Shown: in pieces, positions 47,833-56,746 of the stretch
How positions within the stretch are numbered: position 1 is the first letter of the stretch
How the letters are laid out: each line of letters begins with the position of its first letter
NCBI GenBank assembly: GCA_016712635.1
Contig: JADJQS010000007.1
Span: forward strand, 124,001-188,000
Length of the DNA: 64,000 nucleotides
Reading direction: 5' to 3'
Source of the DNA: Gammaproteobacteria bacterium
Lineage (GTDB): Bacteria > Pseudomonadota > Gammaproteobacteria > SZUA-140
The notes under the pieces: model-generated
The model's database searches: none
Seen by the model: the letters and a program-made list of their open reading frames with translations, nothing else
What the model was told of the DNA's origin: nothing
Position numbers and translations under genes: made by a program

Positions 47833-48210
47833 ATGCTGATCGTACCGACTTATCTCGAAAAGAGTCCGATTCACGGTTTCGGCGTTTTCGCCAAGGAGTT
47901 CATCCCGAAGGGCACCAGGGTGTGGGAGTTCAACCCGATCTTCGACATCGTGCTCTCCGAGGAGGAATTCGAGGCGCTGCCGCCGTCCAGCCGGGCGGAG
48001 ATCGAAATCCATCTGTACCAGCCGGAAGAGGGCGGCGATCTGTACTACGAATCGACCATGGGCAAGTACATGAACCATTCGCGCGCGCCGAACGTCAATT
48101 TCAGCGAGGTCGGCAAGGGCTGGGCCATGCGCGACATCGAGGCGGGCGAGGAGATGACCTGCGACTACCGCGACTTCATGGCAGACGTGTCGCATATCGA
48201 ATATCTCTGA
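47833..48210 (+). CDS. SET domain protein-lysine methyltransferase
   Basis: A 125-residue single SET domain: IHGFGVFAKEFIPKGTRVWE start, NHS at residues 81-83 (KYMNHSRAPNVNF) and the catalytic end GEEMTCDY (105-112). No pre/post-SET cysteines. Stand-alone bacterial SET proteins probably methylate protein lysines; the target is unknown. Preceded by GAGGAG. Confidence 0.9.
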   Translation: MLIVPTYLEKSPIHGFGVFAKEFIPKGTRVWEFNPIFDIVLSEEEFEALPPSSRAEIEIHLYQPEEGGDLYYESTMGKYMNHSRAPNVNFSEVGKGWAMRDIEAGEEMTCDYRDFMADVSHIEYL

Positions 48211-48249
48211 GGCGGCGCGCCACGCCGCCGTTCCGCCCGCCTGCCGCTG

Positions 48250-48382
48250 CATGAGGGGCCAGATCATGAATCTGTCCCCGCCGCAGAACGGGCGCTGGTT
48301 GATGAATCCGACCCCTGTCCATTTGATCGGGGACGGATTCGAAATCTGAAGAAGAATGGGGCCGGATTTCAGATCCGTCTCC
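48250..48382. repeat. Degenerate copies of the GGGGACAGATTT REP-like family
   Basis: Segments such as AATCTGTCCCCG, GGGGACGGATTCGAAATCTG (from 48329) and GGGGCCGGATTTCAGATCCG (from 48358) are diverged members of the palindrome family found intact further right. They fill the ~200-base gap before pap. Confidence 0.65.
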
Positions 48383-48414
48383 GCGCCTAATTGCATCGAA
48401 ACAGGCAGACCGCC

Positions 48415-49890
48415 ATGTTTGAGGCCGTCGAACTCGGACAGAAGCTCTCCAGGGAGGAGTTCAAGCAGCGCGAGCCCGGGCTGTGGACGGCGCTGCTCGA
48501 GGCCCAGCGCGCCCTGCGCGAGGCCGGTGTGGCGACGCTGATTGTCGTCGCCGGCGTGGAGGGCGGCGGCAAGGGCGAGGCGGTGCAGCGCCTGCACAAG
48601 TGGTTCGACACCCGCGGCATGCGCACGCACGCCTTCTGGGACGCCACCGACGAGGAGAACGAGCGTCCCGCCGCCTGGCGTTTCTGGCAGCGCCTGCCGC
48701 CGCGCGGCGCCATCGCCGTCATGTTCGGCGGCTGGTACTGGGATCCGCTCCACCGGTATGTCCGCGGCGACATCGGGGAGGCTGAGCTCGAGCGCGAGGC
48801 CCTGCGCATCGTCGAGCTCGAGCGCATGCTGCGCCTCGACGGCATGCTGATCGTCAAGCTGTGGTTCCACATTCCGCGCAAGGCGCATGCGCAGCGCCTG
48901 AAAAAGCGCCGCGAGGTGCAGCGCCACATCGCGGGCGTGGCGGGAGAGGGCGACACGCCCAGCCAATATGAGGACTTCCTGGGCGCGGCCGAGCGGATGA
49001 TCCGCCACACCGACACCGCCGCCTGCCCCTGGTCGCTGATCGACGCCGAGGACGCCCAGTACCGCGACCTGCGTGCCGGCGAAATCCTGCGCGCGCTGAT
49101 GGAGGAACGCCTGAACCGGTCCGCGGCCGCCGTCGCCCCGGCCGCGTTGCCCGCCGCGGCGCGGCGCAAGCAGGCGACGGTCCTCGATCGCGTCGACCTC
49201 ACGGCCGCGCTCGCGGACGAGACCTATAAACGCGAGATGAAGCACTGCCGCGAACGCCTCGCGCAGCTCGCCTGGCGCGCCTACGACGCGCGCCGTTCCT
49301 GCGTGCTCGTGTTCGAAGGCTGGGACGCGGCCGGCAAGGGCGGCGCCATCCAGCGCCTCACCGCCGCCGTCGACGCCCGGCTCTATCAGGTGATCCCGGT
49401 CGCGGCGCCCACCGACGAGGAACGCGCGCACCACTATCTGTGGCGGTTCTGGCGCCATCTCCCGCGTGCCGGCTACATGACCCTGTACGACCGATCCTGG
49501 TATGGCCGCGTGCTGGTTGAACGGGTCGAGGGCTACGCCTCGGAGGCAGAATGGGCGCGCGCCTATGAGGAGATCAACAACTTCGAGGAGCGCCTGACCG
49601 GACACGGCATCGTGCTGCTCAAGTTCTGGCTGCACATCAGCGCGGATGAGCAGCTGCGCCGTTTCGAGGAGCGCGGGAAACTGCCGTGGAAGAAACACAA
49701 GCTCGGCGCCGAGGACTGGCGCAATCGTGACAAGCGCGCCGCCTACCTGGCCGCGGTCGACGACATGGTGGTACACACCAGCACCGCCGAGGCTCCGTGG
49801 GTGCTGGTGCCGGCCGAGAACAAGAATTACGCCCGCGTCGAGATCATGCAGACTGTATGCAAGCGCCTGGAGCGGGCGCTCGCGTCCTGA
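48415..49890 (+). CDS. pap: Polyphosphate:AMP phosphotransferase (tandem PPK2)
   Basis: A 491-residue protein with two PPK2 domains. The N-terminal copy has a modified P-loop (AGVEGGGKG, residues 46-54) and GGWYWDPLHRYVRG. The C-terminal copy has FEGWDAAGKGGAIQRL and the lid/Walker B segment YDRSWYGRVLVERVEG. This is the class II PPK2 (Pap) layout that makes ADP from AMP and polyphosphate. The second copy looks fully catalytic, the first partly degenerate, as usual for the class. Confidence 0.92.
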   Translation: MFEAVELGQKLSREEFKQREPGLWTALLEAQRALREAGVATLIVVAGVEGGGKGEAVQRLHKWFDTRGMRTHAFWDATDEENERPAAWRFWQRLPPRGAIAVMFGGWYWDPLHRYVRGDIGEAELEREALRIVELERMLRLDGMLIVKLWFHIPRKAHAQRLKKRREVQRHIAGVAGEGDTPSQYEDFLGAAERMIRHTDTAACPWSLIDAEDAQYRDLRAGEILRALMEERLNRSAAAVAPAALPAAARRKQATVLDRVDLTAALADETYKREMKHCRERLAQLAWRAYDARRSCVLVFEGWDAAGKGGAIQRLTAAVDARLYQVIPVAAPTDEERAHHYLWRFWRHLPRAGYMTLYDRSWYGRVLVERVEGYASEAEWARAYEEINNFEERLTGHGIVLLKFWLHISADEQLRRFEERGKLPWKKHKLGAEDWRNRDKRAAYLAAVDDMVVHTSTAEAPWVLVPAENKNYARVEIMQTVCKRLERALAS

Positions 49891-49905
49891 ACGGATGAAA
49901 CCGCC

Positions 49906-51621
49906 ATGAACCTAACACAGCCCTGCAGACTTTCCGCTTTCCTGGCCGGCGCGCTCCTGCTGGCGGCGGGCGCAGCGGGCGCCGCGACGCCGGAGGGGAG
50001 TGCGGCGGCCCCGTCCGAGGCCGAGACGCGCAGCGCCGAGAGCTGGCACCACCTGCAGACCCTGATCGATACGATCAACAACACCAGCCAGGAGCTCGGG
50101 ATGCAGCGCTCCGCGCTGTCCGCGGCGGTGGACGACCGCGAGCGTACCCGCATCTACAAGGAGATCGACCGCCTCACGCTCGACCTCGAGTCGCTGCAGA
50201 CCGCGCTCGAGATGCTTGCCACCGAGGGCGCCGACCTCAGCCTGTTCGGAGTCCGGGAGCAGGCCGCCTTCGACTGGCGCGCCGAGCTCCAGTCGGTGTT
50301 CGAGCCGGTACTGGTCGAGCTCCGGCGCCTGACCGAGCGACCGCGCAAGATCGAGCGCCTGCGCAACGACCAGGCCTACTACCAGGAGCGCCTTGACGTC
50401 GCCGAGGACGCACTGCGCAATGTGGCCAGGAACCGCGAGAACGCGCCCACCCCGGAATTGAAGCAGGCCTTCGGCGCGATCGAGCAGCGCTGGCAGCGCC
50501 GCCGCGATGACATCAACAATCGCTACGGCCTGACCAGCTATGAGCTGGAGGAGACCTTGTCGCCGAGCGCCCGCCCGCAGCGCGACCCGGTTGCGGCGCT
50601 CAAGGAGCTGTTCACCGGGCGCATCCTCAATCTTGCGCTCGCCGTGCTCGCGGCGGTCCTCGTCTTCCTCGTGCTGCGCCTGCTGGCCGGAGTGTACGAG
50701 CGGCGCGTCATGTCGCGCGCGCGCCGCCGTGGCGTGTTCGCCGCGCGCGTCATCAACCTGGTGTTCTACCTGCTGACCGCCGTGCTGGTGCTGCTCGCCG
50801 CGATGGCCGTGCTGTACGTGCGCGGCGACTGGCTGCTGCTCGGGCTGCTCATCATTCTGCTCGTGGGCGCGGCGTGGGCGCTGCAGAAATCGCTTCCGGC
50901 CTACCTGATGGAGGCGAGGCTGATGCTGAACCTCGGCTCGGTGCGCGAGGGCGAGCGGCTGGTCTACGACGGCCTGCCGTGGCGCGTGGATGCGCTGAAT
51001 TTCTATGCGACGCTCGTCAACCCGCTGCTGCAGGGCGGCACGCTGCGCGTGCCGGTGCGCCGGCTGGTGGACCACTTCTCGCGCGCCTACCACGAGCGCG
51101 AACCCTGGTTCCCGGCGCGGGCGGATGACTACGTCATGCTGGACGACGGCACCTACGGCCAGGTTCTGGCGCAGACGCCCGAGTGCGTGCAGCTCCAGGT
51201 GCTCGGTGCGGTCAAGACCTACGGCGTCGCCGCCTTCCTGGCGCAGAACCCGCGCGACCTTTCGCTGCAGGGCTTTACGCTGGTGGTGACCTTCGGGCTC
51301 GACTACGCGCACCAGGAACAGGTCACCGGCGAGGTGCGCGAAAAGCTCGAGCACGCGCTCAGGGACGGCCTCGCGCGCAGCGCGGACGCGCCGCACCTGA
51401 ACTCCCTTGCGGTCGAGTTCAAGGAGGCCGGCGCCTCGTCACTCGACTTCGCCGCCATCGCCGCCTTCGACGGCGCGGCGGCGGCGAACTACTTCCTGCT
51501 GCAGCGGCTGCTGCAGCGGCTCGCGGTCGACGCCTGCAACGCCCACGGCTTCGTCATCCCGTTCAGCCAGATCACGGTGCACATGGCGGGCGACAAATCA
51601 GGACTCAGGGCTGAGGACTGA
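49906..51621 (+). CDS. MscS-family channel with large periplasmic N-terminal domain
   Basis: A 571-residue protein: signal peptide (LAGALLLAAGAAGA), then a ~180-residue coiled-coil/helical region (HHLQTLIDTINNTSQELGMQ; RERTRIYKEIDRLTLDLESL), helices near 240-335 (ILNLALAVLAAVLVFLVLRL, WLLLGLLIILLVGAAWAL) and an MscS-like beta domain (VREGERLVYDGLPWRVDALN; DDGTYGQVLAQTPECVQL). The pore-helix signature is weak, so it is an atypical, MscK-like member. 15 bases after pap; convergent with modA. Confidence 0.8.
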   Translation: MNLTQPCRLSAFLAGALLLAAGAAGAATPEGSAAAPSEAETRSAESWHHLQTLIDTINNTSQELGMQRSALSAAVDDRERTRIYKEIDRLTLDLESLQTALEMLATEGADLSLFGVREQAAFDWRAELQSVFEPVLVELRRLTERPRKIERLRNDQAYYQERLDVAEDALRNVARNRENAPTPELKQAFGAIEQRWQRRRDDINNRYGLTSYELEETLSPSARPQRDPVAALKELFTGRILNLALAVLAAVLVFLVLRLLAGVYERRVMSRARRRGVFAARVINLVFYLLTAVLVLLAAMAVLYVRGDWLLLGLLIILLVGAAWALQKSLPAYLMEARLMLNLGSVREGERLVYDGLPWRVDALNFYATLVNPLLQGGTLRVPVRRLVDHFSRAYHEREPWFPARADDYVMLDDGTYGQVLAQTPECVQLQVLGAVKTYGVAAFLAQNPRDLSLQGFTLVVTFGLDYAHQEQVTGEVREKLEHALRDGLARSADAPHLNSLAVEFKEAGASSLDFAAIAAFDGAAAANYFLLQRLLQRLAVDACNAHGFVIPFSQITVHMAGDKSGLRAED

Positions 51622-51639
51622 GGATCACGTGCCGGGCAT

Positions 51640-52407
51640 TCACGGCAGGGTGTATCCATAGTCCGCCAGGATCGCGCGCGCCGGGTCGGAGGCGAGGAAT
51701 TCGACGAAGCGGGCGCAGTCCCTTGCCGCGGTGTCCGCGCCGTGTTTCAGCACCACCACCCCCTGCGCGATGGGCCGGTAGGCATCCCGCGGGACCTCGA
51801 TCCATGTGCCCGTGCCGCGCATCGCGGGAGAGCGCACCACCGCCTTCGCGGTGAAGCCGGCCTCGACGTTGCGCGAATGGATGTACTGGTTCACCTGCGA
51901 GATGCTCTCGCCGGACACGGCCTTGGCCCGCACGGCGTCGAGAACGCCGTAATGGGCCAGCGCCTCCTCCGCCGCGCGGCCATAGGGGGCGAGCCTCGGA
52001 TTGGCGTACGCGACCCGCGAGACCCCGGGTGCGGCCAGCGCCCGCACGCCCGGCGTCAGGTCGAGGCCGGTCAGGGTCCACACCACCAGGGCGCCGTAGG
52101 CGTAGATCACGGGGGGATCGACGGCGTATCCCTCGCGCTGCAGCCTGTCCGGATATTCCATGTCGGCCGACAGGAACACGTCGAACGGCGCCCCGTTCAT
52201 GATCTGGGCGGTGAGCTTGCCGGAGGAGGCGTAGACGCCGGCGGTCTCGATCCCCGTCTCGCGCCGGAACGCAGCCGCCAGCTCGTCGAAGGCATAGCGG
52301 ACGTTCGCCGCCACGGCGATGTTCAGGGGCTCCCGCGCGCCCGCCGGTGAGATGTCCGCCGAGAACAGCGCAACGAGAAACATGCCTGTCGTAATGGAAG
52401 ATCTCAT
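51640..52407 (-). CDS. modA: Molybdate-binding protein ModA
   Basis: A 255-residue periplasmic binding protein: signal peptide to about GAREP, then LNIAVAANVRYAFDELAAAF and VYASSGKLTAQIMNGAPFDVFLSAD, the ModA oxyanion-binding motifs, later GALVVWT and AYANPRLAPYGRAAEEAL. It should capture molybdate/tungstate. Its modB and modC partners are at 7.7-9.5 kb, so this copy either serves them from a distance or a second, unseen system. Confidence 0.92.
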   Translation of the reverse strand: MRSSITTGMFLVALFSADISPAGAREPLNIAVAANVRYAFDELAAAFRRETGIETAGVYASSGKLTAQIMNGAPFDVFLSADMEYPDRLQREGYAVDPPVIYAYGALVVWTLTGLDLTPGVRALAAPGVSRVAYANPRLAPYGRAAEEALAHYGVLDAVRAKAVSGESISQVNQYIHSRNVEAGFTAKAVVRSPAMRGTGTWIEVPRDAYRPIAQGVVVLKHGADTAARDCARFVEFLASDPARAILADYGYTLP

Positions 52408-52788
52408 GATTCACCGTTCGGCGTGTGTGCCGCGCGCGGGGTTCGGCGGCGCGGATAACGCCGAGGTTACCGGATCGGTGGATACGCTGCCATCACGCCT
52501 GCTCTTCCCGCCCGTGAAGGTCTGCAGGGCGGATTCCGGCCAGACGGTTTTCTCACGGCGTGAGAGGCCCATGCGAGAAGATAATTTAACTAATTGTTTA
52601 TATTAGCAAATAAACCTCCTTTCATGTCGTCAGTTCGCGACAGGTTACGACCCCATAGGGAGTGTCTATAATTCCCGCCGCCCGAGAACCGCGGCGCGAA
52701 TGCGCCGGTCCGGGCAAATCCGCGCATCCAGGTAGCCTGGATTTCATCCCTTGATACCGTTTCGCCGGAGGGGGCGAAGGATGCGCAC
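52408..52788. other. Gene-free divergent region between modA and the GH17-GT2 gene
   Basis: About 380 bases without a convincing gene. It contains a perfect dyad TCTCACGGCGTGAGA (52551-52565) that could be an operator, and an AT-rich stretch (52576-52620, TTTAACTAATTGTTTATATT) suited to promoters. No ModE-type site or Moco riboswitch was recognised. Confidence 0.5.
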
Positions 52789-55476
52789 ATGCGCCTGCGC
52801 GGCAGGCGCCACACGACAGCGAGAGGTATTCCGCGTTCCATGAGCAAGACTCGGGCGATCGCCGCGGCGGCATTGTTGGTACTGTTGAGCTATGCACTGT
52901 GGGCCGGTTTCAACCGGCCGCAGGAGGTCGCGGACTGGCCGCAGCACATCCATGGCTTCGCGTTCTCGCCGGTGCGCGCGGACCAGAATCTCATCGAGAA
53001 CAAGTATCCCTCCACGGCGGAGATCGACCGCGATCTTGCGCTGCTCGCGCGCGGCGCCACTTCGGTGCGCACCTACTCGGTGGAAAGCACTTTCGCCGAG
53101 ATCCCCGCACTCGCGCAGAAGCACGGCCTCGCCGTCACGCTCGGCGTGTGGCTGAGCGGCGACCTGGTGCGCAATGAGACGGAGCTCGCCAGGGCGATCG
53201 ATCTCGTGCACACCCACCGTAACATCGACCGCCTGATCGTCGGAAACGAGGTCCTGCTGCGCGGCGACCTGACCGAGGCCGAGCTGGCCGCATATCTCGA
53301 TCGCGCGCGCAAGGCGGTGAAGATCCCGGTCAGCACGGCGGACATCTGGAGCACCTGGCTCCGGCATCCGGGTCTGGCGCGCCACGTGGATTTCATCGCC
53401 GCCCACGTGCTGCCGTACTGGGAAGGCATGCCGGTCGGGGAGTCGGTCGACTACGTCGTGCAGCGCCACCAGCAGCTCCGGGCCGAGTTCCCGCGCATGC
53501 CGGTCATGCTCGCCGAGGTGGGCTGGCCGAGCAAGGGACGCACGCGCCACGGCGCGGTCGCCTCCGTTGCGAACGAGGCGGTGTTCCTGCGCGAGTTCCT
53601 CACGCGCGCGCAGAAGGAGGGCTATACCTACTACCTGATGGAGGCCTTCGACCAGCCGTGGAAGCGCGCCATCGAAGGCGACGTCGGTGCCTACTGGGGC
53701 GTATACGACGTCGAGCGCAGGCCGAAATTCGCCTTCGAGGGCGACATCGTCCCGAACCGGCACTGGCCGCTGCTCGCCGGCGCCGGCGCCGCGCTCGCGT
53801 TCATCGCGCTGCTGCTGCTCTCCATCGACGGCAGCGCGTTCCGCCGGCGCGGGCTGGTGTTCCTAGGCGCCGTCGCATTCGGCGCCGCCACCGCCCTGGC
53901 GTGGATCATCGATACCTATGCCGACCAGTACTGGACACCGCTCAGTGTCGGCGTAGGCGTGCTGTTCGTCCTCTCGCTCATCGCCATCCTCGCCGTGCTG
54001 TTCGCCGAGGCGCACGAGTGGGCCGAGACCCTGTGGGTGTCCGTGCGGCGGCGCGAGCTCGCGCCCGTGCCCGCCGAAGCGACCCTGCCCAAGGTGTCGA
54101 TCCACGTCGCCACCTACAACGAACCGCCGGCCATGGTCATCGAGACGCTGAACGCGCTCGCGCGGCTGGACTATCCCGACTTTGAAGTGCTGCTCATCGA
54201 CAACAACACGCGCGATCCCGCCGTGTGGCAGCCGGTCGAGGCGCACTGCGCGCAGCTCGGTCCGCGCTTCCGCTTCTTCCACGTCGATCGGCTCGCCGGC
54301 TACAAGGCGGGCGCGCTCAATTTCGCGCTGCGCCACACGGCACAGGACGCGGCGATCGTCGCCGTCGTCGACAGCGACTACGCCGTCAATCCCGAGTGGC
54401 TGCGCGAGCTGGTGCCGCAGTTCGCGCGCGCGAAGACCGCCATCGTGCAGGCGCCGCAGGACTACCGCGACGCCGGCCAGAACCCGTTCAAGGCGATGGC
54501 CTACCGGGAGTACCAGGGCTTCTTCCGCATCGGCATGGTCACGCGCAACGACCGCAACGCCATCATCCAGCACGGCACCATGACGCTGATCCGCCGCTCC
54601 GTACTGGAGGAGGTCGGCGGCTGGGGCGAGTGGTGCATCACCGAGGACGCCGAGCTCGGCCTGCGCGTGTTCGAGCGCGGCTACGAGGCCGTCTACACGC
54701 CGCGCAGCTACGGCAAGGGCCTCACCCCCGACACCTTCATCGACTACAAGAAGCAACGCTACCGCTGGGTGTACGGCGCGATGCAGATCCTGCGCCGGCA
54801 CGCGCGCGGACTGCTTACCGGCGCCGGCACCGGCCTGAACGCCGGCCAGCGCTACCACTTCGTCGCCGGCTGGCTGCCGTGGATCGCCGACGGCGTGAAC
54901 TTCTTCTTCACGCTCGCCGCGCTGACGTGGGCGGCGGCGCTGCTGTACGACCCGATCCGCATCGATCCGCCGATGGTGATCTTCGGCCTGCCGCCGCTCG
55001 CGCTGTTCGCGTTCAAGATCTCCAAGCTGCTGCACCTGTACCGCCGCGCGATCGGCGCCGGCTGGCGCGACACAATCGGCGCCGCGCTGGCCGGCCTCGC
55101 GCTGTCCCACGCCATCGCCAAGGCGGTGATCCTCGGCGCCGTCACGCGCGACCAGCCCTTCATCTGCACGCCAAAGATGAAGCGCGCCTCGGCGCTGTCG
55201 CGCGCGCTGCTGTCGGTGCCGGAGGAGCTCGTCCTGCTGTCCCTGCTGTGGGGCTTCGCCGCCGCCGTCCTGTACGTCGACGTCTCGGGCAGCGTCGAGC
55301 TGAAGCTGTTTGCCTGCGTCATGCTGGTGCAGTCGCTGCCCTACCTGGCCGCCGTCGGCATGGCTTTCATCAGCGCGCATCCGCAGCTCAGGGCGCTGCG
55401 CGCCGCCGCGCCGTCCATCGTCCCCGCGCCGGCCGAGGGGGGCGCTGACACCGAACCGGAAACGGGGACAGATTGA
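52789..55476 (+). CDS. GH17-GT2 fusion, NdvB-like beta-glucan synthase
   Basis: An 895-residue membrane protein. After one helix (about 25-43) comes a GH17-like domain (FAFSPVRADQNLIENKYPS; IVGNEVLLRG; VMLAEVGWPSKGR, with the catalytic-type Glu in both) to about residue 320. Two helices lead to a GT2 domain: VSIHVATYNEPPAMVIETLN, VDSDYAVNPEWL (DxD), ITEDAELGLRVFERG (TED) and KKQRYRWVYGAMQI (QxxRW-type RYRW), then five C-terminal helices. This is the layout of NdvB/cyclic or linear beta-1,3-glucan enzymes. The ATG at 52789 has GAAGG upstream; ATG 52840 is an alternative. The stop codon lies inside a REP-like repeat. Confidence 0.88.
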   Translation: MRLRGRRHTTARGIPRSMSKTRAIAAAALLVLLSYALWAGFNRPQEVADWPQHIHGFAFSPVRADQNLIENKYPSTAEIDRDLALLARGATSVRTYSVESTFAEIPALAQKHGLAVTLGVWLSGDLVRNETELARAIDLVHTHRNIDRLIVGNEVLLRGDLTEAELAAYLDRARKAVKIPVSTADIWSTWLRHPGLARHVDFIAAHVLPYWEGMPVGESVDYVVQRHQQLRAEFPRMPVMLAEVGWPSKGRTRHGAVASVANEAVFLREFLTRAQKEGYTYYLMEAFDQPWKRAIEGDVGAYWGVYDVERRPKFAFEGDIVPNRHWPLLAGAGAALAFIALLLLSIDGSAFRRRGLVFLGAVAFGAATALAWIIDTYADQYWTPLSVGVGVLFVLSLIAILAVLFAEAHEWAETLWVSVRRRELAPVPAEATLPKVSIHVATYNEPPAMVIETLNALARLDYPDFEVLLIDNNTRDPAVWQPVEAHCAQLGPRFRFFHVDRLAGYKAGALNFALRHTAQDAAIVAVVDSDYAVNPEWLRELVPQFARAKTAIVQAPQDYRDAGQNPFKAMAYREYQGFFRIGMVTRNDRNAIIQHGTMTLIRRSVLEEVGGWGEWCITEDAELGLRVFERGYEAVYTPRSYGKGLTPDTFIDYKKQRYRWVYGAMQILRRHARGLLTGAGTGLNAGQRYHFVAGWLPWIADGVNFFFTLAALTWAAALLYDPIRIDPPMVIFGLPPLALFAFKISKLLHLYRRAIGAGWRDTIGAALAGLALSHAIAKAVILGAVTRDQPFICTPKMKRASALSRALLSVPEELVLLSLLWGFAAAVLYVDVSGSVELKLFACVMLVQSLPYLAAVGMAFISAHPQLRALRAAAPSIVPAPAEGGADTEPETGTD

Positions 55477-55564
55477 TTTAATTTTCCCCACCGACGCAGT
55501 AAGGGGGCGGACTTGAAGTCCGTCCCCGAAACATCGCGAGCACGAATTAAATCAATCTGTCCCC
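55464..55564. repeat. REP-like composite palindrome (REPIN-type)
   Basis: GGGGACAGATTGATTTAATT (55464-55483) and its exact reverse complement (55545-55564) flank an inner palindrome GGGGGCGGACTTGAAGTCCG...CCCC (55503-55527). The left arm starts within the upstream gene and supplies its last codons and stop. Confidence 0.85.
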
Positions 55565-55670
55565 GTTTAATATCCCCGCAGCTTCCTGTCCTGATATAAG
55601 CTATCACCCGTCGATTCCGCGTGGTGACGTCCGATGCGAATACACCGCCGATGCTGTAGCAGGGCCTGTC

Positions 55671-56655
55671 ATGAGCGCGGCTGAGCGCACGCGCCGCAAG
55701 CGCGATGTCTTCGAGATCGCCGCGCGGCACGCCACGCGCGAAGTCCCGGTGGTGCGGCCGGAGGACCGCGCCGGCGCCGTGGTGCGCATCATGCAGGGAC
55801 GCGCCTACGAATGCGCCAGCCACATCGTGGTCTGCGACGGCGACCGCTTCGCTGGCGTGCTGCGCATCGAAGACCTGCTCGCGGCGCCCGCGGAACGGCC
55901 GGTGGCCGAACTCATGGACGCCGATGCGCCGAGGGTGCGGCCCGGCGTCGATCAGGAGAAGGCCGCGTGGCACGCGGTACAATCCGGCGAGGCGGCCCTT
56001 TCGGTGGTCGATGAACAGGGCCGCTTCACCGGCATCATCCCGCCCGCGCGCCTGCTCGCCGTGCTGCTGCAGGAGCACGACGAGGACATCGCGCGGCTCG
56101 GCGGCTTTATGCGCAAATCCTCGGCCGCGCGGCTGGCCACCATCGAGCCGGTGTATCGCCGCTACTGGCATCGCATCCCGTGGCTGCTGGTCGGGCTGGC
56201 CGGCGCCATGCTCGTCGCCGACATCATCGGGTCATTCGAGGCCAGTCTTCGTGAAAAGCTCATCCTGGCTTTCTTCATCCCGGGCATCGTCTACCTGTCC
56301 GACGCGGTCGGCACGCAGACCGAGACCGTGGTGGTACGCGGGCTTTCGATTGGCGTGGGCATCAAGCGAGTGATCTGGCTCGAGCTGTTGACCGGGCTCG
56401 GTATCGGTCTGGCGCTGGCGCTGGTTGCGACGCCCTGGTGTGGTGGCGCTGGGACGATGCCGATGTCGCGCTCAGCGTCGGGGCGGCGATCTTCATTGCC
56501 TGTTCCACCGCAAGCCTCGTGGCGCTGCTGCTGCCCTGGCTGCTGAATCGCGGTCGTTCGATCCGGCCTTCGGCAGCGGACCGCTGGCGACCGTGATCCA
56601 GGACCTGCTGTCGGTGCTGATCTATTTCGCGATCATCAGCGTCCTGCTGGTGTAG
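55671..56655 (+). pseudogene. MgtE-like divalent cation transporter with CBS domains, two frameshifts
   Basis: The gene encodes a CBS pair (residues ~25-135: EVPVVRPEDRAGAVVRIMQG; GEAALSVVDEQGRFTGIIPP) and MgtE membrane helices (PWLLVGLAGAMLVADIIGSF; LILAFFIPGIVYLSDAVGTQ). At about 56431-56435 the frame shifts (ACGCCCTGG reads on as LVWWRWDDADVALSVG in another frame) and again near 56551-56554. The end, FDPAFGSGPLATVIQDLLSV then LIYFAIISVLLV, matches MgtE. Both breaks are consistent with one missing base, the first in a C run. Presumably an Mg2+/Co2+ channel if the breaks are errors. Confidence 0.85.
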
Positions 56656-56676
56656 TGCTGAACGTTGGCGATGGAA

Positions 56677-56724
56677 GGGGGCAGATTTATCAGTCGGAAG
56701 GGGACAGATTTAAAATCTGTCCCC
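56677..56724. repeat. REP-like palindrome
   Basis: GGGGGCAGATTTATCAG is followed by a 25-base palindrome GGGGACAGATTTAAAATCTG...CCCC (56700-56724). It separates the convergent mgtE-like and bactofilin-like genes and could act as a bidirectional transcript end. Confidence 0.8.
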
Positions 56725-56746
56725 GATACAGCCCGATACAGCGCCC

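Noticed and set aside
47629..49776. Minus-strand open frame opposite the SET and pap genes
   Set aside because: Covers two conserved genes and an intergenic repeat; no motif.
52551..52565. TCTCACGGCGTGAGA dyad as a ModE operator
   Set aside because: It does not resemble the ModE consensus; kept only as an unexplained dyad.
52408..52640. Moco/tungsten riboswitch upstream of modA
   Set aside because: No matching conserved core could be found by eye on the minus strand.
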